Source of the DNA: G963704535 sp963704535
Lineage (GTDB): Bacteria > Chloroflexota > Chloroflexia > Chloroflexales > Roseiflexaceae
Direction of reading: 5' to 3'
Assembly: GCA_963704535.1 (NCBI GenBank)
Contig: OY969916.1
Coordinates: 3,596,001-3,660,000, forward strand
DNA length: 64,000 nucleotides
Part shown: piece after piece, positions 55,646 to 64,000 of the stretch
How positions within the stretch are numbered: the stretch's first letter is position 1
Layout: every line of letters starts with the position of its first letter
The notes under the pieces: generated by a model
The model's database searches: none
What the model saw: only the letters and a program-made list of their open reading frames with translations
What the model was told of the DNA's origin: nothing
Position numbers and translations under genes: made by a program

Positions 55646-57169
55646 ATGTCATTGATCCGACGTTATCTCCCCGCACTCCTGGCGCTGCTGATCGTGCCGG
55701 CTATTGTTCCAGTGGCCGCCCAGCCACGAGCGGCCAGCAGTTCGCGCAGCCTATTTCTCCCTATGATATTCGGCCCCTCGTTCCCACTCAGCCCATTTGG
55801 CTTCGATATGCGGGCCAATGTCACCGACGCGGTCATCCCCTACGCTTCCTACACGCCGCGGCCGCAGTGGTCGCGCGCCGGCGACATCCTCTGGTCGGAT
55901 GTCGAGGTGGTGCGCGGCACCTACCGCTGGGAGGTGCTGGCGACCGTCGAGGCGAATATCCGGCGGCTGCGCGCGGCGGGGATCGAGCCGACCGTGATCG
56001 TGCAGCGCTCGCCGGCGTGGGCGCAGCGGGAGCCGGGCCGGCTGTGCAGCCCGCCGAAGCCGCAATATCTCCCCGACTTCGCCCGCTTCATGGCGGCCCT
56101 AGCCGCGCGCTACGCCGAAGGCCCGCTGGCGGTGAAGTACTGGGAGATCTGGAACGAGCCTGAGTTCACGGCCAGCGAGGTGCGCGATGTGCAGGGTTTC
56201 GGCTGCTGGGCCGACCCGAACATGCCGTACCGCGGCGGTGGCTACTACGGTGAGGCACTCAAGCAGGTCTACCCGGCGATAAAGAAAGCCAACCCACACG
56301 CGGTGGTGATCGGCGGCGCGCTCATGTACTTCTGGCCGGATGACACGGCCAGCCGCGTGTTTCTCGAAGGTATGCTGGCCTCGGGCGCCGGCAACTCGTT
56401 CGACGTATTGAGCTTCCACGCCTACGGCGACTGGGGCGTCGGCGACGTGAAGGCCGGCGATATGCTGATCGGCAAGACCACACGCATCCGCGCGCTGCTG
56501 AAGAAATACGGCCTGGCCGGCAAGCCGATCTTCGCCACCGAGATCGGGGTCTTGTGCCTCCCCAGGACATGCCCGCCGAACTTCCAGATGCTCCAGGCCA
56601 ATTATGCGGCGCGGATCTACGCCGAGGCGATCGCGCTGGAGCTGCGGGGCGCGCTGTGGTACACCCTGGTCATGCAGCATCCGGGCACAGTGTTCAGCTC
56701 GCAGCTGATCGACGAGACGAACGGTACACTCACGCCGCGACCGGCCTACTATGCGTTCCGCAACTCGGCGATGCTGCTCCAGGATGCGCGCTATATCGGG
56801 CCGCCGCTCCAGGAGCCGCCGCCGGACAAGATCGATGATGTCCAACTGCTTTCGTTCCGCAAGACCAGCAGCACGCTGTATGTCCTGTGGGTGCCGGACA
56901 TCCAGAGCCCCGACAACTTCCCGCCGGTGGAACACGCGCTGAAGGTCGCGCCCGGCACGGTCGCCGTCTGCACCAATCACCTGGACTGGGCCACGCCGAC
57001 GACCTACTACTGCTCGGACACCAACAAAGACGGCATCATCTGGCTGGCGGTGGGGGAGCTGCCCCAATATATCTGCCTTCCGCAGGGGGATGTGCGCGAG
57101 TGTACGGCGCAGTCATGGCAGACGAGCGCGCTGCTGGGGGAGGATGATCTACCGGGAATTAAAAATTGA
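55646..57169 (+). CDS. Secreted glycoside hydrolase (GH39/GH5-like clan A)
   Basis: About 507 residues with a cleavable signal peptide (LALLIVPAIVPVAAQPRA). TIM-barrel strands include IEPTVIVQRSPAWAQ, the acid/base KYWEIWNEPEFTASEV and the nucleophile IFATEIGVLCLP. A C-terminal beta domain follows. Both catalytic Glu residues are present, unlike the related protein at 48227. The ATG at 55646 is preferred to the TTG at 55637. The stop TGA lies in an AATTGA repeat. It may trim or degrade the polysaccharide made by the adjacent operon. Confidence 0.82.
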   Translation: MSLIRRYLPALLALLIVPAIVPVAAQPRAASSSRSLFLPMIFGPSFPLSPFGFDMRANVTDAVIPYASYTPRPQWSRAGDILWSDVEVVRGTYRWEVLATVEANIRRLRAAGIEPTVIVQRSPAWAQREPGRLCSPPKPQYLPDFARFMAALAARYAEGPLAVKYWEIWNEPEFTASEVRDVQGFGCWADPNMPYRGGGYYGEALKQVYPAIKKANPHAVVIGGALMYFWPDDTASRVFLEGMLASGAGNSFDVLSFHAYGDWGVGDVKAGDMLIGKTTRIRALLKKYGLAGKPIFATEIGVLCLPRTCPPNFQMLQANYAARIYAEAIALELRGALWYTLVMQHPGTVFSSQLIDETNGTLTPRPAYYAFRNSAMLLQDARYIGPPLQEPPPDKIDDVQLLSFRKTSSTLYVLWVPDIQSPDNFPPVEHALKVAPGTVAVCTNHLDWATPTTYYCSDTNKDGIIWLAVGELPQYICLPQGDVRECTAQSWQTSALLGEDDLPGIKN

Positions 57170-57224
57170 GAATTGAGAATTGAAAAGCGAGACCTTTCTC
57201 AATTCTCAATTCTCAATTCTCAAT
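57159..57224. repeat. Palindromic TTGAGAA repeat supplying two stop codons
   Basis: AATTGAGAATTGAGAATTGA on one arm, TCAATTCTCAATTCTCAATT on the other. The left arm holds the stop of the glycoside hydrolase (57167-57169), the right arm the stop of the convergent epimerase (57222-57220). The hairpin can serve as a two-way terminator. Confidence 0.85.
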
Positions 57225-58170
57225 TCCCCCGGGCGGCCCACTCGCGGCTCCAAGCGACCGCACGCCGGATGCCTTCCTCTAAGGGGACGTGCGGCTGGTA
57301 TTCGAGCAACTCCTGGGCGCGGCTGATGTCGGCGACATAGTGACTGACCTCGCCGACGCGCTTGGCCGGCTCGACCTCGATCTGCGGTGGGATGCCCAGC
57401 GCGGCCGCGATATACTCGGCCATCCGCACCAGACTATTGCCCTGCCCATAGGCCAGGTTGATCGTCTGGTTGACAACCCGACCGACCAGCAGCCGCTCGA
57501 CCCCGGCCACAATGCCCTCCACGCAATCGTCAATATAGGTGAAATCGAGCGTCTTCTCCTTGCCATAGACCGTCACCGGCTCGCCCTGGCTCATCGAGCG
57601 GATGAACAGCGGGATGACACGCTCCATGCGTGCGATATCGTTGTCGTAGCGGCCATAGACATTGGAGAAGCGAAAAACCAGGTAGCGCAGGCCGTAGCAG
57701 CGGGCGTAGGAGTAGATCAGCGCCTCGCCGGCGACCTTGCTGGCCGAATAGGGGCTCTCGGTAAACGAGAAATCGGCCTGCTGCTCCTCGGTGATGTAGC
57801 GGCGGATGTCGCCGTAGACCTCGCGCGAGGAGGCGAAGATGATCGGGAGCCGATTGTGGCGGCAGTACTCCAGCACATTAAACGTGATGTTGATGTTCTC
57901 CAGCGCACGGTGCGGCTGCTCGACCAGCGCGAACACTTTGGCGTTCGCCGCTAAATGCACCACGACGTCGCAGGGTGGGTAGGGCGCGCCGCCGATGCCG
58001 CCGATGAAGTTGTGCTGCGGCGCGGCCAGGTCCTGGAGCAACGTTGGGAAGGTGTCGGTCCAGGTATTCACCCGGCAGTCGACCCCGAAGACGTGATGAC
58101 CGTCGGCCAGCAGGCGTAGTGCCAGGTTGGTGCCGATCTGCCCGCTTGAGCCGGTGATCAGGATGTGCAT
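57220..58170 (-). CDS. NAD-dependent nucleotide-sugar epimerase/dehydratase
   Basis: A 316-residue extended SDR: ILITGSSGQIGTNLALRLL, VHLAANAKVFALV, the active-site region FASSREVYGDIRRY and SPYSASKVAGEALIYSYAR (YxxxK). The ATG at 58170 follows AAAGGAG. Of the UDP-glucose/galactose epimerase type, but the substrate is not clear. It is convergent with the glycoside hydrolase and fits the polysaccharide locus. Confidence 0.88.
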   Translation of the reverse strand: MHILITGSSGQIGTNLALRLLADGHHVFGVDCRVNTWTDTFPTLLQDLAAPQHNFIGGIGGAPYPPCDVVVHLAANAKVFALVEQPHRALENINITFNVLEYCRHNRLPIIFASSREVYGDIRRYITEEQQADFSFTESPYSASKVAGEALIYSYARCYGLRYLVFRFSNVYGRYDNDIARMERVIPLFIRSMSQGEPVTVYGKEKTLDFTYIDDCVEGIVAGVERLLVGRVVNQTINLAYGQGNSLVRMAEYIAAALGIPPQIEVEPAKRVGEVSHYVADISRAQELLEYQPHVPLEEGIRRAVAWSREWAARGN

Positions 58171-58183
58171 GGGTAAGTCTCCT

Positions 58184-59200
58184 TTAACCATTGCGAAACA
58201 AGAAACTATACCCATTGAGGGCCGGCACGCCGCCCAGATGCGCGTAGAGCACCCGCGAACCGGCGGGAATCTCGCCCCGGCGAACCATGTCAATCATGCC
58301 CTGCATCGACTTGCCCTCATACACCGGGTCGGTCAGCATGCCCTCCAGCCGCGCGCACATGCGAATCGCCTCCAGCGTCTCCTGGGAGGGCAGGCCGTAC
58401 TCGGGGTAGGCATAGCGCTCGTCGAGCACCACATCGGCCTCGACAATCGGGCGGCCCAGCTCCACCAGTTCGGCGGTGCGCCGCGCGATACGCAGGACCT
58501 GGTCGCGGGTCTGCGCGGGCTTGGCCGAGGCATCGATGCCGATCACGCGGTCGGCCCGGCCGTCATCGGCGAACCCCACCACCATACCGGCCTGGGTGCT
58601 GCCCGTCACCGAGCACACAATGATATAGTCGAACGAGAAGCCCAGTTCGCGCTCCTGCGCCCGCACTTCTTCGGCGAAGCCCACAAAACCCAGGCCGCCC
58701 AAGCGGTGGTCCGATGCGCCGGCGGGGATCGCGTAGGGCTTACCTCCAGCCTGGCGCACATCCGCCAGCGCCTGTTCCCAGCTCTGCTTGAACTCGATGC
58801 CGAAGCCCTCGCCCACCAGCCGCACATCCGCACCCATGATGCGCGACAGCATGATGTTGCCGACCCGGTCGTAGATGCTGTCGTACCAGTGTACCCAGTT
58901 CTCCTGCACCGTGACGCACTTCAGGCCCAGGTGCGCCGCCACCGCCGCCACCTGGCGCGTGTGGTTGGACTGGATGCCGCCGATCGTCACCAGCGTGTCA
59001 CAGCCCTGCTCCATGGCCTCTGGAACAAGATATTCAAGCTTGCGGGTCTTGTTGCCGCCGAAGGCCAGGCCGCTATTGCAATCCTCGCGCTTGGCAAACA
59101 GCTGCACCTTCCCTCCGAGGTGCTCACTGAGGCGTTTCAGGGGCTGGATCGGGGTGGGGCCAAACGTCAGCGGGTGGCGCGGAAAGCGGTGCAGATTCAT
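58184..59200 (-). CDS. acdS: 1-Aminocyclopropane-1-carboxylate (ACC) deaminase
   Basis: PLP enzyme of 338 residues that opens ACC to 2-oxobutanoate and ammonia. Diagnostic residues fall at the standard numbers: Lys 51 (FGGNKTRKLEY), Ser 78 (GGIQSNHTRQ), Tyr 294-Glu 295 (DPVYEGKSM) and Leu 322 (YAHLGGVPALNG). Glu 295 and Leu 322 separate true ACC deaminase from D-cysteine desulfhydrase. It ends 13 bp before the epimerase start and may be co-transcribed. ACC deaminase is best known from plant-associated bacteria, so its presence here is notable. Confidence 0.93.
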   Translation of the reverse strand: MNLHRFPRHPLTFGPTPIQPLKRLSEHLGGKVQLFAKREDCNSGLAFGGNKTRKLEYLVPEAMEQGCDTLVTIGGIQSNHTRQVAAVAAHLGLKCVTVQENWVHWYDSIYDRVGNIMLSRIMGADVRLVGEGFGIEFKQSWEQALADVRQAGGKPYAIPAGASDHRLGGLGFVGFAEEVRAQERELGFSFDYIIVCSVTGSTQAGMVVGFADDGRADRVIGIDASAKPAQTRDQVLRIARRTAELVELGRPIVEADVVLDERYAYPEYGLPSQETLEAIRMCARLEGMLTDPVYEGKSMQGMIDMVRRGEIPAGSRVLYAHLGGVPALNGYSFLFRNG

Positions 59201-59236
59201 GTGGCTGCCTCCTTTACCTGGGCGATCAAGAGGAGC

Positions 59237-59626
59237 TTATCCCTTGACGTAGGAGAATTTCTCGGCCACTTTGCCGGCGCGAACCCGAAAGATATCGACG
59301 CCGCGGACATGGCCCGGCTGCCCCTGTGGATCGACCCAGGTGTAGCGCCAGCGCACCACGCCACGATCGGCGCTGGCAAACAGCTCCTCGGCCGCAAAAT
59401 CGGCCTGGGGTGACTCCCGGAAGAGCTGCTCCCAATACGCGCGAACTGCGGCCTGGCCTTCCAGGCGGGTGCCATCCGGCGCCGGGTAGGTGTTCTCAAA
59501 CACGCAGTCGTCGGTCATGAGCGCCATGATCTGATCGACGTCATGCTGATTGAACGCTTGGTCGAACTGGCGCAGGACTTGAAGGGTTTGCTCCGTTTCC
59601 GGATCGCTGGCGGGAATCGCAGGCAT
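59237..59626 (-). CDS. SnoaL/NTF2-like protein
   Basis: A 129-residue protein: LRQFDQAFNQHDVDQIMALM, DDCVFENTYPAPDGTRLEG and RGVDIFRVRAGKVAEKFSYV. The fold is typical of SnoaL-like and ketosteroid-isomerase-like proteins. The ATG at 59626 follows GGGAGGTGG. It is upstream of acdS on the same strand. Substrate unknown. Confidence 0.85.
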   Translation of the reverse strand: MPAIPASDPETEQTLQVLRQFDQAFNQHDVDQIMALMTDDCVFENTYPAPDGTRLEGQAAVRAYWEQLFRESPQADFAAEELFASADRGVVRWRYTWVDPQGQPGHVRGVDIFRVRAGKVAEKFSYVKG

Positions 59627-59757
59627 GGTCCACCTCCCACTGATCGTATGTGAGCGCTCGTGCGGTGGTATGATAGCACGCATTCGGGAAGGTGATCCAG
59701 TGGCGTGTGGTGGCCTGGCTGGGCGCTCAAGTCGGTGGGACCTATCAACGACTGACA

Positions 59758-59804
59758 GCGCACCAATTCAGCGATGACGGAGGGCCGCCGCTGAATTGGT
59801 GCGC
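59758..59804. repeat. 16-bp perfect inverted repeat
   Basis: GCGCACCAATTCAGCG (59758-59773) and CGCTGAATTGGTGCGC (59789-59804) with a 15-base centre. It lies between the SnoaL-like gene and a decayed gene. Similar in form to the hairpin at 24202, but with a different sequence. Confidence 0.75.
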
Positions 59805-59860
59805 TGGGCGTTCTGGAGGCTGGGCAACTACATGAGTGCCGCGGCCAGGGTGTCGAACAC

Positions 59861-60282
59861 TTATTTCTGCGCTTCGACGTGGGTCTTGAGACCGCTACAG
59901 AACATCGCGAACGGCTCCGTCAAATCGGGCAGCGAGCCGGCGATCATCCCAAGCATGGGCCGGAGACGACTTCCGTGATCTCGAAGCGGCTGCCGACACC
60001 ACGCGGGCTGATGGTGTGGGTACGCACGCTTTTGAGCATGCCGAGCAGCATGCTGTTTGTCCATGCCAGCTGTTTCGGTCGCTCGAAGGTTGTAACCTTT
60101 ACCGGGAAGGCGCGGCCCGGCGCTAGCGTACTAAAAACCGTGATGCCCTCGCCGAGCGCCGCCTGGCCTTCGATCCGCTCGGAAGAGGGATCGAATTTGG
60201 GTCAGTTGGCGGTATCGACCAGCACGGCCCAAACCGCGTCCGGGGCCGCATCGATGTCTATGCCTGCGCTAAAGCTCTTCAT
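59861..60282 (-). pseudogene. SRPBCC (polyketide cyclase/START-like) gene, inactivated
   Basis: Starts MKSFSAGIDIDAAPDAVWAV (60282). A TGA replaces the expected Trp after VDTAN, then the frame continues PKFDPSSERIEGQ, TTFERPKQLAWTNSML and RGVGSRFEITEVVSGP. A one-base loss follows, before MLGMIAGSLPDLTEPFAMFC. One nonsense change and one frameshift indicate real decay. It sits next to the ArsR-VOC operon, which often carries a SRPBCC gene. Confidence 0.8.
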
Positions 60283-60295
60283 TTCGATGATGACC

Positions 60296-60673
60296 TCACA
60301 TCTGGGCGAGTTGGATGAGATTGCCGCACGTATCCTCAAAGACGGCTTCGATGCCCCAGTCCGTTTTGGTTGGCTCCTTTCGAAACACCACATCCATCTG
60401 TTTCAGTCGTTCGTACTCTGTGTGAATATCGGCGGCGCCAAATACGATGACAGGAATCTCCGCTTTGTACAGCGCTTCCTGGTACGTCTTGGCGAGCGGG
60501 TTGCCGTTTGGCTCAAGCAGTAACCCGGTACCATCCGGCGCTTCGGGCGACGCAACGATCGCCACTTGGGCCTCTGGAATATAGAGCCGTTTGACGAAAC
60601 CCAGCACCTCGGTGTAAAACGTAAAGGCTTCGGCTGGGCTATGGACATAGACGCTCGTGAGTGCGATCTTCAT
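60296..60673 (-). CDS. VOC family (glyoxalase/bleomycin resistance-like) protein
   Basis: A 125-residue protein with the paired beta-alpha-beta-beta-beta motif: LTSVYVHSPAEAFTFYTEVL, FVKRLYIPEAQVAIV and AVFEDTCGNLIQLAQ. The late Glu-containing strand is typical. Its start overlaps the ArsR stop (ATGA at 60670-60673), so it is translated together with the regulator. Function in the family ranges from isomerases to antibiotic binding. Confidence 0.87.
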   Translation of the reverse strand: MKIALTSVYVHSPAEAFTFYTEVLGFVKRLYIPEAQVAIVASPEAPDGTGLLLEPNGNPLAKTYQEALYKAEIPVIVFGAADIHTEYERLKQMDVVFRKEPTKTDWGIEAVFEDTCGNLIQLAQM

Positions 60674-61044
60674 GACAACGAGTCTCCTTCTTTGTTGGAT
60701 TGCGATGCGGCGGCGGCATCTTCAGCCTTGAGTACGGCATCGAGCGCATCGAACTGGTCGGTCCAGAAACCTTCGTAGAAGCGCAGCCATTCGGTGGCGG
60801 CGGCCAGCGGCGCCGGCTCGATCCAGCAGACATGCGAGCGACCCTCGACCTTGCGGCGAACCAGTCCGGCGGCCTCCAGCACCCGCACATGCTTGGACGC
60901 CCCAGCGAACGACATGCTGAACGGCGCCGCGAGTTCACCGATCGTTCGCTGACCGGCGGCGAGGCTGCGGAGCATCGCGCGCCGGGTCGGATCGGCCAAG
61001 GCGTGAAATACGCGATCGAGTGATGTGGGGTTTTGCAAAACCAT
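60670..61044 (-). CDS. ArsR-type winged-helix regulator
   Basis: A 124-residue regulator: LDRVFHALADPTRRAMLRSL, RTIGELAAPFSMSFAGASKH and VRVLEAAGLVRRKVEGRSHV, followed by WLRFYEGFWTDQFDALDAVL. No metal-binding cysteine pair, so it is of the type paired with SRPBCC/VOC genes rather than metal sensors. The ATG at 61044 is chosen: the -10 box TATATT ends eight bases before it, implying a leaderless message, and an operator palindrome covers it. Confidence 0.88.
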   Translation of the reverse strand: MVLQNPTSLDRVFHALADPTRRAMLRSLAAGQRTIGELAAPFSMSFAGASKHVRVLEAAGLVRRKVEGRSHVCWIEPAPLAAATEWLRFYEGFWTDQFDALDAVLKAEDAAAASQSNKEGDSLS

Positions 61045-61092
61045 ATGGTTTAATATAACACACGATTCGGAGATCGTCAACCACATGGTTGA
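61039..61092 (-). promoter_or_regulatory. arsR promoter with two AACCAYATGGTT operators
   Basis: On the minus strand: TTGACG (61080-61075), 17 bases, TATATT (61057-61052). Palindrome TCAACCACATGGTTGA (61077-61092) overlaps the -35 box, and AACCATATGGTT (61039-61050) overlaps the start codon. The shared core AACCAYATGGTT strongly suggests the autoregulatory binding sites. Confidence 0.75.
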
Positions 61093-61123
61093 ATAATGAA
61101 CGAAGGACTATTGGCTTCCCAGG

Positions 61124-62783
<1,660 letters not shown>

Positions 62784-62793
62784 GCTTCGCGCC

Positions 62794-63999
62794 TCATGCC
62801 AGGATCTCTTCGATCGCGGCGAGCAGCTCTTCCGACGCGATCGGCTTTTCCAGGTAGCGCACCGCACCGGCGTCAAGCGCGCGCTGCATGGCGTCGGCAC
62901 CGAGGGCGCTGGCCGTCAGGACGACGACCGGGATATGCCGGTGGATGGGGTGTTGCTTGAGCCGGCGTAGTACCTCGTACCCATCCATGTCCGGCATACG
63001 AATATCCAGCAGAATGAGATCGGGCGGCATGCGCTGCACCTGTTCAAGCGCGGTTCGCCCATCGGCCGCCTCATCGACCCGGAAGCCGCCGCGCTGGAGC
63101 AGCCGCGTCAATGTCGGGCGCACGTGATAGTCGTCGTCGACCACCAGGACACGCCGATGTGGGCTGACAAGCTGCTGGACATGATCGAGCAACTCGTCGG
63201 GAGAGAACGGTTTGAGCAGGAAGCCGCTTCCGCCCAGCTCCAGGCCGCGGTCGTGCTCGGTGGTGGCCGAGATGAACAGCACCGGCAGGTCGCGCGTCAG
63301 CGGGTTATTACGCAGCACCTGGATGACGTCGAAGCCGTCCAAGTCGGGCATCATCACATCGAGGGTCATCAGCGCCGGCTGGAGCAGCCGCGCCAGTTGG
63401 AGCGCCTCGGCGCCGCGACTGGCCTCCACGATCGCGTACCCATTGAGCGCCAGGATGCGCCGTACGGCATGCCGCACGTCGTCATCGTCGTCGACCACCA
63501 GGATCAGCGGGCGGTTGGGGTCTTCCAGCGATGCCGTGATCGGCTCGCCTACCAATGCCACCGGCAGCGTAAAGGCGAATGTAGAGCCCTGTTGCGGCGT
63601 GCTCTCAACCCAGATCTGCCCGCCGTGCTCTTCGACCAGCGCCTTGCAGATCGCCAGCCCCAGCCCGGTCCCGCCCGCGTCGCGCGTCAGCGAGCTGTCG
63701 ATCTGCTGGAACTTCTCAAAGATCCGCTGCTGATCTTCCGGGGCGATCCCGCGCCCGCGGTCGCGTACGGCAAAGCAGATCGTGCCGGCGTGCCGGCTGG
63801 CCGATATCTCGACCCGCTGGCCGGACTCGGAGAACTTAATCGCGTTGGAGAGCAGGTTGGTCAGAATCTGTAAGGCCCGGTCGCGGTCGGCGCTGACCGG
63901 CGGCAGCTCCCTGGCGCCCACGATATCGATCGCGATGCCCCGACCGCCGGCGAACGCCGCGACCTCTTGCACCGCCGTATGGCACAGATCTTCCGGATC
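62794..63999 (-). CDS. Hybrid histidine kinase with two receiver domains, 5' end outside window
   Basis: The frame is open to the window edge (DPEDLCHTAVQEVAAF), so the sensor and HisKA parts are missing. The visible part has the kinase ATPase: LTNLLSNAIKFSESGQRVEI (N box), FAVRDRGRGIAPEDQ (G1), DAGGTGLGLAICKALVEEHG (G2). Receiver 1: MTLDVMMPDLDGFDVIQVL. Receiver 2: LILLDIRMPDMDGYEVLRRL and ARYLEKP-like VRYLEKPIASEEL. Phosphate probably passes from its receivers to the next protein in the operon. Confidence 0.9.
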   Translation of the reverse strand, partial: DPEDLCHTAVQEVAAFAGGRGIAIDIVGARELPPVSADRDRALQILTNLLSNAIKFSESGQRVEISASRHAGTICFAVRDRGRGIAPEDQQRIFEKFQQIDSSLTRDAGGTGLGLAICKALVEEHGGQIWVESTPQQGSTFAFTLPVALVGEPITASLEDPNRPLILVVDDDDDVRHAVRRILALNGYAIVEASRGAEALQLARLLQPALMTLDVMMPDLDGFDVIQVLRNNPLTRDLPVLFISATTEHDRGLELGGSGFLLKPFSPDELLDHVQQLVSPHRRVLVVDDDYHVRPTLTRLLQRGGFRVDEAADGRTALEQVQRMPPDLILLDIRMPDMDGYEVLRRLKQHPIHRHIPVVVLTASALGADAMQRALDAGAVRYLEKPIASEELLAAIEEILA

Positions 64000-64000
64000 G

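Noticed and set aside
58127..59413. 428-codon plus-strand frame opposite acdS
   Set aside because: Antisense shadow; histidine- and alanine-rich, without recognisable domains.

Overview
The window is a GC-rich bacterial chromosome fragment with several AT-richer accessory patches. The gene mix suggests a filamentous member of the Chloroflexota (Chloroflexia, Roseiflexus/Kouleothrix-like). It includes a membrane STAS protein, a kinase with zinc ribbon and FHA domain, an FtsH-like protease, a DUF2142/sugar-transferase polysaccharide operon, abundant short tandem repeats and IS630/IS701/IS982/ISAzo13-type elements. This assignment is inferred from gene content, because no rRNA or other phylogenetic marker is present.

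Layout. 1-4290 is a defence/mobile patch: a 5'-truncated (by the window edge) AAA ATPase with a TOPRIM-like DUF4276 partner, an IS630 copy, the tail of an XRE regulator and a DUF433/DUF5615 toxin-antitoxin pair. 4300-9860 is ordinary accessory metabolism: orphan cobyric acid synthase, MOSC protein, STAS protein, acetyltransferase and cytochrome P450. 10080-16535 is an AT-richer island: a membrane STAND-like NTPase followed by two secreted solute-binding lipoproteins without any permease, then an IS701 copy. It is bounded by direct copies of the 3' end of copA. 16490-19790 is a csoR-copA copper operon with a readable operator and promoter. 19858-29800 holds an M61 peptidase, a second toxin-antitoxin pair split by IS982, small enzymes and regulators, and several decayed genes. 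29990-30383 is a tRNA Leu-Val-Phe operon with a consensus promoter. 30460-41450 is signalling and housekeeping: hydrolase, VWA protein divergent from a kinase-FHA protein, solute-binding protein, FtsH-like protease, nucleotide-sugar epimerase and sugar-nucleotide transferase. 41500-44590 is a nest of one MITE and two IS elements separated by TTAG. 44700-48000 contains gap (GAPDH) and a sigma/anti-sigma pair. 48227-58170 is a polysaccharide/secretion locus with tightly overlapping genes. 58184-61044 contains ACC deaminase, small fold proteins and an ArsR-VOC operon. 61124-64000 encodes a two-gene phosphorelay (hybrid kinase running off the window, and a receiver-GGDEF protein).

Three features run through the whole window. 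(1) A roughly 100-bp MITE family with GAGACTGTTTGAAAAGG-type ends occurs at about nine sites, often next to or supplying stop codons. (2) Self-complementary 7-8-bp tandem repeats occupy intergenic gaps, sit in-frame inside copA and the M61 gene, and supply stop codons to at least three genes. (3) At least eight genes carry a single-base indel, mostly in short C/G runs. Because these hit core-type genes, base-calling error must be considered alongside true decay.

The best candidate for an undescribed system is the STAND NTPase plus twin solute-binding lipoprotein cassette in the copA-bounded island. The AAA/DUF4276 pair at the left edge is the second candidate. All functions are assigned by reading motifs; no database search was run.
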